A program made the translations under genes and the position numbers. From Kitasatospora paranensis (GTDB taxonomy: Bacteria > Actinomycetota > Actinomycetes > Streptomycetales > Streptomycetaceae), in contig NZ_BAABKV010000001.1 in NCBI RefSeq assembly GCF_039544005.1, forward strand, positions 5,394,001-5,458,000: a stretch of DNA of 64,000 bases, written 5' to 3'. This document shows, piece by piece, positions 17,413 to 26,576 of the stretch (position 1 is its first letter; each line of letters opens with the position of its first letter). The notes below the pieces were generated by a model, which saw only the letters and a program-made list of their open reading frames with translations, was not told the DNA's origin and searched no databases.

Positions 17413-17759
17413 CGCCGCGTCGGTCCTCCCCCAGGGGGCTCCGATCCGCTGCCTGCAGGCCGCAGTTCGGTTCTCCGCGGGCCCTGCACCGCACCCGGCG
17501 GAGACCCGCACGATGGCGCCGGGCCGAGCGCGCCGGCCACCCCTCCCGGTACCCCGCCGACCCGCCGCGGCGCCCGCTCCGCACCCCTGCGCACGTCCAA
17601 CGGGGGACCGGTCTGTGCTCCGGCTCACGAGTGTGCGAGAGTCTGCGCTCAGAAGTACGGCCGCACGGGCCCGCAAGGGCGTCCGTCGAACGGTCGACGG
17701 ACAGCCGGCGCCCCGGACGCAGACGTACGCCGGGCGGCCTATCAAGGGTGGAGCGCGAC
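17413..17759. other. noncoding stretch before the P-loop protein gene
   Basis: 347 bases. Near 17420-17440 ctcccccagggggctcc is a small palindrome that may end the STAS transcript. The rest is G+C-rich with no supported gene. ggtggag at about 17746-17752 is the ribosome-binding site of the next gene. Confidence 0.4.
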
Positions 17760-19939
17760 GTGGGACAGCCGACCGACTTCGGGCAGGAGGGGTGCGCCCC
17801 CGCACCGGGGAGATCGTCTCGGGTGACCTGCTGCTGGCCGTCGGGGGACCGGACGGGTCCGAGGCACGCCCCTGCCCGGACGGCTGGCTGCCCGAGCCCC
17901 GCCGCGTCCACGACCGGCCCCAGGGCCGGCCGGAGCTCGGCCCCAGCCCTGCGGTCGGCCCGCTCGCGATGGGCAGCGCCCCGTCGGAGCTCCCGCTGCT
18001 CGACCGCGAGGCGGACATCGCCCACCTGGTGCGCCGTCTCGCCGAGGGCCGCTCGATCCGTCTGGTCGGCCAGGCCGGTTCGGGCCGCTCCACCCTGCTC
18101 GCCGCCGTGGCCGAGGCCGCCGCGGACATCGCCCCCGACGGCGTCGTCCGGCTCAGCGGCTACCACCGGACGGCCGCCGACCTCCTCCAGGGCCTGTTCG
18201 CCGCGACCCACCAGGCCCCCGACTACCGGCCCGACCCGCAGAACCTGAAGTCCCTGCTCGCCCAGGTCGGCGCCGTGGTCGTGATCGACGACCTCGACAT
18301 CTCCGACGACGAGCTGGACGACCTGCTCACCACCGCGCCCGAGTGCGCCTTCGTGGTGACCGTGCCGCCGGGCAGCGGCCAGCTCCCGCTCGGGATCCGG
18401 ATGGAGGAGCACCCGGTCGCGGGCCTGTCCCGCACCGCCTGCCTCTCCCTCACCGGGCGTCTGGCGGGCCGTCAGCTGGACGAGTCCGAGCGGGCCTGGG
18501 CCGTCGACCTCTGGTTCGAGTCCGAGGGCCTGCCGCTGCGCTTCGTGCAGGCGGCGGCCCTGCTGCGCCAACGCGACCTGGCGGTCGACACCCTGGTCGC
18601 CGCGTACGAGGACCGCAGCCACGTCTTCGGCCTCGTCCAGGAGATACCCGACCCCGAGGACCCGGCCCTGCTGGAGGGTGAACTCCGGCGCACCGTACCG
18701 CTGCCGACCGTCGCCGAGAGCGCGGCGCCCGCCGTCCGGCTGGCGGAGGGCCTGAGCGAGCCCGCGCAGGCCGTCCTGCGGCTGGCCCTCGCGTTCGGCG
18801 GCGAGTGCCCCACCGCACCGCACCTGCCGGCCCTGATCGACGTCGGCCTCGGCGAGAGCGCGCTGCGCGAACTGGTCGACGCCGGGCTCGCGGTCTCCGT
18901 CGGCGGCCACCACCGGCTGACCACCGGCGTCCCCGAGCTGCTCGCCCCGCGCTTCGACCCCGGCACCGTCGCGTACGGCGCCGCCGAGCACTTCTCCTGG
19001 TGGGTCGGGCACGGCTCGGTGACGGTCGAGCAGATCGCCGCCGAGGCGGAGGTGCTGATCGGCGCCCTCGTCGCGGACCGCGAGGCGGACCGTCCCTACG
19101 CCGTGCTGCGCCTCGCCATGGCGGCGGCGCCCGCGCTGGCCCTGTCGATGCGGTGGGGTGCCTGGGAGCGTGTCCTGCAGCTCGGGCTGGAGGCCGCCCG
19201 CGCCGTGGGCGCCACCCCGGAGGAGGCCTGGTTCCACCACGAGCTGGGTGTGCTGGCGTTCTGCTGCCGAGCCGACTCGCGGGCGCTGGCGGAGCTGGAG
19301 TCGGCGGTCGCGCTGCGGGCCGCGTTCGGCGACCCGAGGTCGGGCGCCGCGGGCCGGCGGATGCTGGACCTGCTGCTGTCGGAGACCCGGCAGCTCACCG
19401 CCGGATCGGACGGTGCGCCCGCGGGCGGCCGCCGCCCGGTCATCCGGGCGGCCATCGCCCGGGTGCCGCGGCGCTTCCGCGGCCTGCGGCACGGCGATGC
19501 CCGGCGGACGGCGATGGCGGCCTCGGCCGCCGTGCTGGCGCTCGGCGTGCTGGGCACCGCGGTCGGTCTGACGGTCTCCGGCTCGGATCCGGCGGCCGGC
19601 CCCAAGCCGAGCTCGGGCACCTCGGTCGACGACGCCCCGCTGCCGGACGACACCTCGTCGGGCGACGGCGCCTCGCTGTCGCCGTCGACGACCGACGCGC
19701 CGTCCGAGTCCGCGAGCGCGAGCCCGTCGGCCGACGCCGACCCCAGCGGGAGCAGCGGCGCGAGCCGTCGGCCCACCTCGGCGAAGCCGAGCACCTCCGC
19801 CCCGGGCGGAGGGCCGACCAAGTCCTCACCCTCGCCGACCGGCAGCAAATCCCCGTCGACGTCGCCGTCGGCGAGCGCTTCGAGCAGCCCGCCGACTGCT
19901 TCTCCCTCGGCGTCCGACTCCAGCAGTGCGACGCCCTAG
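17760..19939 (+). CDS. membrane-anchored P-loop NTPase-like protein with low-complexity tail (frameshift near the 5' end)
   Basis: Start GTG 17760 with ggtggag upstream gives VGQPTDFGQEG before the frame breaks. Adding one C to the C5 run at 17797-17801 joins it to the long downstream frame (about 726 residues). Without repair the first in-frame starts are GTG 17792, with bad spacing, or ATG 17972. The P-loop is VGQAGSGRST, with Arg110 where Walker A normally has Lys, and Walker-B-like VVVIDDLDI follows. Then come a helical STAND-like region, one membrane helix (AMAASAAVLALGVLGTAVGL) and a Ser/Thr/Pro-rich tail typical of extracellular linkers. The function is unknown; the upstream STAS gene suggests signalling. 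Confidence 0.72.
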
Positions 19940-19957
19940 GGGTCTGGCTGCCCCGGC

Positions 19958-20617
19958 CTAGAACAGCTTCAGCTTGTCGTCGTCGATGCCGCGCAGCTCG
20001 TCGTAGTCGAGCACCACGCAGCCGATCCCGCGGTCGGTGGCCAGCACGCGGGCCTGCGGCTTGATCTCCTGCGCGGCGAAGACGCCCTTGACCGGGGCCA
20101 GCAGCGGGTCGCGGTTGAGGAGTTCGAGGTAGCGGGTGAGCTGCTCGACGCCGTCGATCTCGCCGCGGCGCTTGATCTCGATCGCGACCGTCGCACCGTC
20201 GGAGTCGCGGCACAGGATGTCGACCGGCCCGATCGCGGTGGGGTACTCGCGCCGGATCAGCGACCAGCCGCTGCCGAGCACCTCCATGCGGTCGGCGAGC
20301 AGCTCCTGCAGGTGGGCCTCGACGCCGTCCTTGACCAGGCCGGGGTCGACACCGAGGTCGTGCGAGGAGTCGTGCAGCACCTCTTCGAGGGTGATGATCA
20401 GCTTCTCGCCGGCCTTGTTGACCACCGTCCAGGTGCCGTCCGCCTCCTTGAGCGTGCAGGGCGGCGACATCCAGTTGAGCGGCTTGTAGGCACGGTCGTC
20501 GGCGTGGATGCTGACGCTCCCGTCGGCCTTCACCAGGATCAGGCGAGTGGCGGACGGGAGATGGGCGGAGAGCCGACCGGCGTAGTCGACGGAGCAGCGG
20601 GCAATTACGAGACGCAC
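19958..20617 (-). CDS. nucS: mismatch-specific endonuclease NucS (EndoMS)
   Basis: Cleaves mismatched DNA; it is the non-canonical mismatch-repair nuclease of actinobacteria, which lack MutS/MutL. It has 219 residues. The N-terminal part is RLVIARCSVDYAGRLSAHL, and the RecB-like nuclease motif is GPVDILCRDSDGATVAIEIKRRGEI (written as two parts: DILCR and AIEIKRR), carrying the catalytic Asp, Glu and Lys. Start GTG 20617 lacks a Shine-Dalgarno, but TAGCGT lies about 8 bases before it, so a leaderless transcript is likely. It ends 18 bases from the convergent P-loop gene. Confidence 0.93.
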   Translation of the reverse strand: MRLVIARCSVDYAGRLSAHLPSATRLILVKADGSVSIHADDRAYKPLNWMSPPCTLKEADGTWTVVNKAGEKLIITLEEVLHDSSHDLGVDPGLVKDGVEAHLQELLADRMEVLGSGWSLIRREYPTAIGPVDILCRDSDGATVAIEIKRRGEIDGVEQLTRYLELLNRDPLLAPVKGVFAAQEIKPQARVLATDRGIGCVVLDYDELRGIDDDKLKLF

Positions 20618-21158
20618 GGTCGACCACGCTAGCCCACCGGGGCCAGTTGATGCGATTCCGCGACGACGGGGTGAAGAATCCGCAGCCACGCCCGACCATG
20701 GTGACCGCACGGTCACGCGCCGTGCACGGCCGGTCCGTCCGGCACGGCCGGTCGCACTCCGCCCGGCGGGGAGGGGGAGTTGAGGTGAACCCTGCGGCAC
20801 GTTCCGGCCAATCTGGGTCCTCGGGCCGTGAATCCGAGGGTATTCGATGCATTCGGCCGTCGCGCTGAGCGATGGCCTGTCACCCTGGTGTGAACGGCCG
20901 TCGTCGCAGCAGACCGCGCTGCGGTGCCGACGCATGCCCGGGTGTCATCCGTCTGCCCGGGTGCCGTTCGCGCGTCGTCGACGTACTCGCCGGGCCCCGT
21001 GCGGGCCCCGCGGGTCACTTCTGGCCTTCCGTCCGTCCGACCGGGTGTCACGCCCGGTCGCGGCGACGGTCCGTCCCCGCCCCACCGAGCACCAGCCTGC
21101 ACCAACCGCAAGACCCCTCCGGCGGGCCGCGCCGGGGTGGACCGCGAGAGGAGAACCC
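20618..21158. other. divergent noncoding region between nucS and the SCO5389-family gene
   Basis: 541 bases with no supported gene. It holds a perfect inverted repeat GTGACCG-ca-CGGTCAC at 20701-20716 and a direct repeat GCACGGCCGGTC at about 20724 and 20742. The inverted repeat could be an operator for either flanking gene. Confidence 0.4.
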
Positions 21159-21551
21159 ATGTCGCTCGACGTCTCACCGGCCCTGCTCGAGATGGCCGAG
21201 AGAGGCGAGGTCGACGAGAGGGAGTTCGTCGACTGCGTCCGCACCTCCCTTCCGTACGCCTGGGAGCTGATCAGCTCGCTGGTCGCCCAGACGAAGGTCG
21301 ACGGCACCGACTTCGCCGACAACCACGTGCCGCCGCCCAGTGAGCAGGCCCGCGGACAGCTGCTGCGCGCGATGGCCAGCGATGCGATCCGCGGCGCCCT
21401 CCAGCGCCACTTCGGCGTCCGGCTGGCGTTCCAGAACTGCCACCGGGTGGCGGTGTTCGCGCCGTCCGAGAGCAACGAGGAGCGCTACCGCCGCTTCACG
21501 TCCGTCCGCGCCCAGCTGCTCAACCAGTCGCCGGAACTGCGCGACTGCTGA
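21159..21551 (+). CDS. SCO5389-family protein, unknown function
   Basis: 130 residues, soluble, with no signal peptide or membrane segment. Conserved-looking blocks are REFVDCVRTSLPYAWELI, DNHVPPPSEQARGQLLRAM and HFGVRLAFQNCHRVAVF. The ATG 21159 follows gagaggaga. Small proteins of this type are conserved next to nucS in streptomycetes. I recall no characterised function. Confidence 0.8.
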   Translation: MSLDVSPALLEMAERGEVDEREFVDCVRTSLPYAWELISSLVAQTKVDGTDFADNHVPPPSEQARGQLLRAMASDAIRGALQRHFGVRLAFQNCHRVAVFAPSESNEERYRRFTSVRAQLLNQSPELRDC

Positions 21552-21556
21552 TCCGC

Positions 21557-21604
21557 CGCCCGCGGGGCCGGCCGGCGCTCGGCGCCGGGCCGGCCCCGCG
21601 GGCG
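21557..21604. terminator. bidirectional terminator, 17-bp perfect stem
   Basis: CGCCCGCGGGGCCGGCC at 21557-21573 pairs perfectly with 21588-21604, and the loop itself contains GGCGC-tcg-GCGCC. It lies between the convergent SCO5389-family and monooxygenase genes. Confidence 0.75.
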
Positions 21605-21620
21605 TTGCCCGGCCGGCCGG

Positions 21621-22852
21621 TCAGCCGAGCTGCGGCAGCACCTCGGTGCCGAGCCGGGCGATGGTGTCGAGCGTCGCCGCGCGGTCGCCAGAGCCCTCGG
21701 CGAGCAGGGCGAACCGGCGGATGCCGGTCCGCTCGGCGGTGGCCAGCAGCCGGTCCGCGCACTGCCGCGGCGTGCCCACCGCATGCAGGTCGCAGAGGAG
21801 TTCGGTGTACGCGTGCGGGTCGCGCATCCGGCGCTCCCGGCCGTCGACGGTGCGGTGCGCCCCGAGCCCGTGCTCGAACCAGCCCGGCATGGCCCGGAGC
21901 AGCCGGGCGCGGGCCGCGGACGTCCGGTCGTCGACCTGGACGACGCCGGCCGCGACGTGCTCCCGCTCGACCCGGGCCAGCTGCTCCTCGCCGCGCCCGG
22001 CGGCCCGCCAGGCGTCCCGGTAGGCGGCCAGCATCTGCTGCTTGTCCTCGTCCCCGGAGTGCATGCCGAGCAGCATCGGCAGGCCGCGCTCGGCGGCCGT
22101 CCGGACGCCGCCCGGCGAGGTGCAGGCCACCACCACGGGCGGTCCGGCCGGCGGGCGGACGCCGGTGTCCTGGCGTTGCCGCGGGAAGTGCCGCAGGGCG
22201 TCCGGTTCGTGCTCCAGGCCGAGCCACCCGGCGAGGTCGGGACGCCGGGCCGGCTCGGCGGCGCGCGGCACCACCGCCACCTCGGGGAAGCGGAACTGCG
22301 GGCCGTCGGCGCCCACCCGGGTGCCGCGCAGCCAGCTCAGCAGCAGGTCCAGGCGCTCGGGGAAGCCCTGTTCGAAGGCGTCCACCCCGGTGCCGAAGAC
22401 GGTCAGGTCGATCCACGGGCCGCCGCGCCCGACGCCGAGCGTGAACCTGCCGCCGGAGACCAGGTGCAGCATCGCCGCCCGCTCGCCGAGCGCCACCGGA
22501 TGGGTGGTCGACAGCACGCTCACCGCGGTGCCCACCCCGATCCGTTGTGTCCGGCCGAGCAGCATCGCCGCCAGCGTCGCCGCGTCCGGGCAGACGCCGT
22601 ACGGCACGAAGTGGTGCTCGGCCAGCCAGACGGCGTCCAGGCCGGCCCGCTCGGCGGCCACCGCGGCGTCCACGGTGCGTTCCAGCGCCTCGGTGTGTCC
22701 CTGCCCGGGGAACTGCGCGGAGAGCAGGAAGGCCCCCACCCTGATCCGGTCGGTGTCCGCGGGCCGGTCGTGCGTCCCCCGGGAACGGCTGCCGGCACGG
22801 CGGTCACTCTCGCCTGTGCGTCGGTGCCGGGCCGCTGGGTGGTCTTGGTCAT
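21621..22852 (-). CDS. luciferase-like FMN-dependent monooxygenase (frameshift near the 5' end)
   Basis: Bacterial-luciferase-family flavin monooxygenase with a TIM barrel. Visible blocks are WLAEHHFVPYGVCPDAATL, RIGVGTAVSVLSTTHPVAL and HLVSGGRFTLGVGRGGPW. The start is ATG 22852 (MTKTTQRPGTDAQARV) with AGGAGG 6 bases ahead. The frame breaks at the C5 run 22776-22780; one more base joins it to RIRVGAFLLSAQFPGQG, giving about 410 residues. The substrate is unknown. Transcription converges on the SCO5389-family gene across a strong terminator. Confidence 0.8.
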
Positions 22853-23076
22853 CGGTGCCTCCTGGGGTGCGCGCAGGGACTGCGAGCCCCGCCGTGTCAC
22901 CTCGTGAGTAACCGATGTCATGTGCCAACGGCACGTTGTTTCACGATTTTCCCAGGAGATCGGGTGGATCTCAGCAAAAACACCAGAACTCCCGCCGAGG
23001 CCGTGATAGGGCGTTCCAGGGGCTTCCGGGCACCGTACCCTGGAGGGAAACCGCGCCCGGCCGAGAGGGAATTGAC

Positions 23077-23397
23077 GTGTCGCCCCGCCGCAACCGTGAC
23101 AAGAGCGCCGCCGAGCGCGAGGACGGTCCCGTCGCCCCGTTCGGCGGTTCGCTGCGCCGTACCGAGAGCTATCGCGGCGAGGAGTGGGTCGTGCAGACGG
23201 TCGCCGGGTCGCCCGGCCGGTTCTACCGCTGCCCGGGCTGCGACCAGGAGATCCCGCCGGGTACCGGCCACGTCGTGGCCTGGCCCGACCACTCGTCCGG
23301 GGTCGAGGACCGCCGGCACTGGCACCGGGCGTGCTGGGGCGCGCGCGAGCGCCGCGGCGCGGGCATCCTGCGCGGCCGCGGCGCCCCCAAGTACTGA
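23077..23397 (+). CDS. small putative zinc-binding protein, unknown function
   Basis: 106 residues. The start is GTG 23077 after gagaggga. The basic N-terminus (SPRRNRDKSAAERED) precedes a domain with YRCPGCDQEIPPGTGH and HWHRACW, i.e. C-x2-C followed by His/Cys residues, which suggests a zinc ribbon. Homologues are often labelled ATP/GTP-binding proteins, but I see no P-loop. It is convergent with the ABC transporter genes. Confidence 0.72.
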   Translation: MSPRRNRDKSAAEREDGPVAPFGGSLRRTESYRGEEWVVQTVAGSPGRFYRCPGCDQEIPPGTGHVVAWPDHSSGVEDRRHWHRACWGARERRGAGILRGRGAPKY

Positions 23398-23412
23398 CCC
23401 GCGGGCCCGTAC

Positions 23413-23432
23413 CGACCGGCGGGCACCGGTCG
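23413..23432. terminator. short convergent-gene hairpin
   Basis: CGACCGG-cgggca-CCGGTCG, a perfect 7-bp stem, sits between the zinc-binding-protein gene and the ABC permease gene. Confidence 0.45.
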
Positions 23433-23446
23433 CCCGGCCGGCCGGG

Positions 23447-24211
23447 TCAGGCGTCCCGCCGCCGCAGCACCAGGGCGCCGCCGGCCAGCGCCGCCAGCGT
23501 CCAGCCGAGAAAGATCAGGAAGCCCTGCAGCGGCCCGTACGGCTGCCCCGACTGCTCGTAGACCAGCAGCATCCGCTGGCCCGCGTAGTCGGGGAAGTAC
23601 CGGGCCACGTTGCGCACCTTCGGGACGGCACTGAGGATCGGCGAGAGCAGGAAGAAGAACGGCACCAGCACGCCCAGCGCGAGCGTCTGGTTGTGCAGCA
23701 TCGCCGTCACCCCGGCCGAGAACAGGCAGATCATCGTCAGGTAGGCGGCCGCGCCGAACACCGCCCGCAGCACGTGCGGGTCGCCGAGCGAGGTGCTGTG
23801 CGAGCCCAGCAGCGCCTGCCCGAGGAAGAACGTCAGGAACGCGGTCAGCAGCGACACCGCCAGCACCACCGCACCGATCACCGCGTACTTCCCCGCCAGC
23901 AGCGTCGCCCGCTGCGGGACGGCCGCCAGCGACACCCGGATCATGCCGCTGCTGTACTCGTTGCCGATCGCCATCACGCCGAAGACCACCATGGCGATCT
24001 CGCCGAGCGCGATCCCGGAGAACGCGGTGCCGGTGGCGTCGAACGGCCCGTTCTTCGGCGCGAAGTCGGCGAAGTTGTTGTTGGCCAGGGTGCTGATCAG
24101 CGCGCCGATCCCGAGGGTCACGACGAACGCCAGCACCAGGGTCCACACGGTGGAGCGGACGCTGCGCACCTTCGTCCACTCGGACTGCAGGATCGCCGGG
24201 AAGGCGGCCAT
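23447..24211 (-). CDS. ABC-2 type transporter permease
   Basis: 254 residues with about six hydrophobic segments (e.g. TVWTLVLAFVVTLGIGALIS, VLRAVFGAAAYLTMICLF, GFLIFLGWTLAALAGGALVL). The N-terminus (MAAFPAILQSEWTKVRSVRST) is the cytoplasmic start typical of ABC-2 permeases paired with a CcmA-like ATPase. The ATG at 24211 follows the ATPase stop after one base, and its ribosome-binding site (aaggagaac) lies inside the ATPase gene, so translation is coupled. The substrate is unknown. Confidence 0.87.
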   Translation of the reverse strand: MAAFPAILQSEWTKVRSVRSTVWTLVLAFVVTLGIGALISTLANNNFADFAPKNGPFDATGTAFSGIALGEIAMVVFGVMAIGNEYSSGMIRVSLAAVPQRATLLAGKYAVIGAVVLAVSLLTAFLTFFLGQALLGSHSTSLGDPHVLRAVFGAAAYLTMICLFSAGVTAMLHNQTLALGVLVPFFFLLSPILSAVPKVRNVARYFPDYAGQRMLLVYEQSGQPYGPLQGFLIFLGWTLAALAGGALVLRRRDA

Positions 24212-24212
24212 C

Positions 24213-25208
24213 TCAGTTCTCCTTCTGCTTGCCGTTCGTCGTGCCGCGGGCCTGCCAGGAGGACCCCCATGCCGGCTCGGGGGCGGCGGCGACCGCCGGC
24301 CGCCCGTCACCGGCGTGGTACTGCACCGAGTCCGCCGTCATCTGCATGAAGGCCTCCTCCAGCGAGGCCTGCTGCGGGCTGAGTTCGTGCAGCGTGATCC
24401 GGTGCTCCGCGGCGAGGTCGCCCAGCGACGCCAGGTCGCCGTCCTCGACCTCGTACGTGCCGTCCGGCCCGGGGTCGGCCCGCAGCCCGGCGGTGCGCAG
24501 GGCGTCCAGCAGCTGTTCCGGCTGCGGCGTGCGGATCCGGACCGCGGAGCGGGAGTTCTGCTTGATGAACTCGGCCATCGACAGATCGGCCAGCAGCCGG
24601 CCGCGTCCGATCACCACCAGGTGCTCGGCGGTCAGGGCCATCTCGCTCATCAGGTGCGAGGAGACGAAGACCGTCCGGCCGGCCGCGGCCAGGCCCTTCA
24701 TCAGATTGCGGATCCACAGGATGCCCTCGGGGTCGAGGCCGTTGACCGGCTCGTCGAACATGAGGATCTCCGGGTCGCCGAGCAGCGCCGAGGCGATGCC
24801 GAGCCGCTGGCCCATGCCCAGCGAGAACCCGCGGGCCCGTTTGCGCGCCACCGAGGTCAGGCCGACGGCCTCCAGCACCTCGTCCACCCGGGTGCGCGGC
24901 AGCCGGTTGGACTGGGCCAGCCACAGCAGGTGGTCGTAGGCGGTGCGGCCGGGGTGCACCGCCTTGGCCTCCAGCAGCGCCCCGATGTAGCGCAGCGGTT
25001 CGTTCAGTTCCCCGTAGTGCCGGCCGTCCAGGGTGACCCGGCCCGCGGTCGGGCGGTCCAGGCCGAGGATCATGCGCATGGTGGTCGACTTCCCGGCGCC
25101 GTTGGGGCCGAGGAACCCGGTGACCTGGCCGCGGGGGACCTGGAAGCTCAGCCGGTCGACGGCCAGGGTGTCGCCGTAACGCTTCGTCAGTTCGTGCAGC
25201 TCGATCAT
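24213..25208 (-). CDS. ABC transporter ATP-binding protein
   Basis: 331 residues. Walker A is GPNGAGKST at 34-42, the signature helix is FSLGMGQRLGIASAL (LGMGQ in place of LSGGQ), and Walker B is ILMFDEP. The C-terminal extension (about 220-331) is of the type found in drug/lantibiotic or antibiotic-efflux ABC-2 systems. The promoter should lie in the 93-base divergent gap to the hydrolase gene at 25302. It forms a two-gene operon with the permease. Confidence 0.92.
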   Translation of the reverse strand: MIELHELTKRYGDTLAVDRLSFQVPRGQVTGFLGPNGAGKSTTMRMILGLDRPTAGRVTLDGRHYGELNEPLRYIGALLEAKAVHPGRTAYDHLLWLAQSNRLPRTRVDEVLEAVGLTSVARKRARGFSLGMGQRLGIASALLGDPEILMFDEPVNGLDPEGILWIRNLMKGLAAAGRTVFVSSHLMSEMALTAEHLVVIGRGRLLADLSMAEFIKQNSRSAVRIRTPQPEQLLDALRTAGLRADPGPDGTYEVEDGDLASLGDLAAEHRITLHELSPQQASLEEAFMQMTADSVQYHAGDGRPAVAAAPEPAWGSSWQARGTTNGKQKEN

Positions 25209-25301
25209 GCGCGCCTCCCTCGGTCCACGTCAGGCTATGACAAAAGGGACAATGCGGGGTGATGGCTGCCGCGCATCGGCGAGCCGCAATACGGTGGCTG
25301 C

Positions 25302-26096
25302 ATGACCAACCCCAGCGCGCCCGCCGTGCACGAGAACGGCACCGGCATCCCGCTCGTCCTGCTGCACGCCTTCCCGCTCTCGGCCCGGATGTGGGCCGCC
25401 CAGCTGGAGCGGCTGCCCGGCGCGGCCGGCGAGACCTGCCGGGTGATCGCACCCGACCAGCGCGGCTTCGGCAGCGTGCCGCTGGGCGCCGACGAGCCCT
25501 CGCTCGACCTCGTCGCCGACGACCTGGCCCGGCTGCTCGACGACGGCGGGGTGGAGCGCGCCGTGGTCGGCGGCCTCTCGATGGGCGGCTACGTGGCGAT
25601 GGCCTTCGCCCGCCGCCACGGGGACCGCCTCGCCGGCCTGCTGCTCGCCGACACCAAGGCCACCGTGGACACCGACCGGGCGCGCGCCAACCGGGAGCGG
25701 ATCGCCCGCGCGGTGGAGGCCCGGATGAGCGTGCAACTGCTCGCCGACGAGCGGATCGAGGAGGGACTGCTCGGGCCGGCCACCGACCCCGCGCTGACCG
25801 CCCGGGTCCGCGCCATGATCGCCGAGGCGCCGCCGTCGGCGGTCGCCTGGGCGCAGCGGGCGATGGCCGCCCGCGGCGACTCCCTGGAGGTGCTGGCCGG
25901 GGTGCGGGTGCCCGCCGCGGTGATCGTCGGCGAGGCCGACACCGTCACGCCGCTGACCGAGGCCCGGATGATGGCCGAGGCCCTCCCCGACGCCGAGCTG
26001 ACCGTCATCCCCGCGGTCGGCCACCTCAGTTCCCTGGAGGCGCCGGAGACCTTCGACGCGGCCGTCCGCGACCTCCTCAAGCGCGTCCGAGGATGA
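25302..26096 (+). CDS. alpha/beta hydrolase
   Basis: 264 residues with the alpha/beta-hydrolase fold. The oxyanion region is LLHAFPLSARMW, the nucleophile elbow is GGLSMGG with Ser93, the acid region is VGEADTVTP and the catalytic His is in AVGHLSSLEAPETF. The family includes 3-oxoadipate enol-lactonase-like enzymes and esterases; the substrate cannot be told. The start ATG 25302 lies close to TACGGT-like -10 sequence (caatacggtggctgc), so it may be leaderless. Its stop overlaps the next gene by four bases (ATGA). Confidence 0.87.
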   Translation: MTNPSAPAVHENGTGIPLVLLHAFPLSARMWAAQLERLPGAAGETCRVIAPDQRGFGSVPLGADEPSLDLVADDLARLLDDGGVERAVVGGLSMGGYVAMAFARRHGDRLAGLLLADTKATVDTDRARANRERIARAVEARMSVQLLADERIEEGLLGPATDPALTARVRAMIAEAPPSAVAWAQRAMAARGDSLEVLAGVRVPAAVIVGEADTVTPLTEARMMAEALPDAELTVIPAVGHLSSLEAPETFDAAVRDLLKRVRG

Positions 26097-26524
26097 CCGC
26101 GGCCCGGCGCACGGTCGCCCTCCTGAAGGGCGCCCCGGTACCGGAGCCCGCGCCCGACCTGGTCCAGGGCCTCGCCGAGGCCATGGCGGAGGCGGACGCC
26201 GTCGGATGGCACTGGGAGCAGCTGCCGGAGACCGGCCGCACCGAGGTCGCCAACCAGGGCGAGGACCTGCTCCTGCTGATGCTGGAGCCGCTCGGCGAGG
26301 ACTACTGGCTCCGTCCCGGCGAGGTCGTCCAGGTGGTGTCCCGCGGCCCCGTGCAGAGCGGCCCGGTGTTCGCCGTGAGGCACGGGGGCGACAGCGTGGA
26401 GGTGTGCTGCAACTCGTTCTTCGGCACCGTCGAGGACGAGCACGGCAGCCCGCTGGACTGCGGCCACCAGCGGCCGCCCGGGGCGTTCCGTACCGCCGCT
26501 GACGACGCCGCTGGCGACGACTGA
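26093..26524 (+). CDS. small acidic protein of unknown function, coupled to the hydrolase
   Basis: 143 residues. The start ATG 26093 overlaps the hydrolase TGA. The protein is acidic and soluble, with Trp/Glu-rich WHWEQLPETGRTEVANQGED and a later VEVCCNSFFGTVEDEHGSP. No known motif is recognised. Translation coupled to the hydrolase suggests a shared task or simply an operon passenger. Confidence 0.7.
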   Translation: MTAARRTVALLKGAPVPEPAPDLVQGLAEAMAEADAVGWHWEQLPETGRTEVANQGEDLLLLMLEPLGEDYWLRPGEVVQVVSRGPVQSGPVFAVRHGGDSVEVCCNSFFGTVEDEHGSPLDCGHQRPPGAFRTAADDAAGDD

Positions 26525-26530
26525 GGGCCG

Positions 26531-26570
26531 GGGCCCGCGGGGCGGGCGGTGCGGACCGCCCCGCGGGCCC
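26531..26570. terminator. bidirectional terminator, 15-bp perfect stem
   Basis: GGGCCCGCGGGGCGG at 26531-26545 pairs with CCGCCCCGCGGGCCC at 26556-26570 around a 10-base loop, between convergent genes. Confidence 0.75.
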
Positions 26571-26576
26571 GGCCGG

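Noticed and set aside
23077..23397. ATP/GTP-binding protein label for the 106-residue gene
   Set aside because: No P-loop or other nucleotide-binding motif is visible; the Cys/His pattern suggests metal binding instead.
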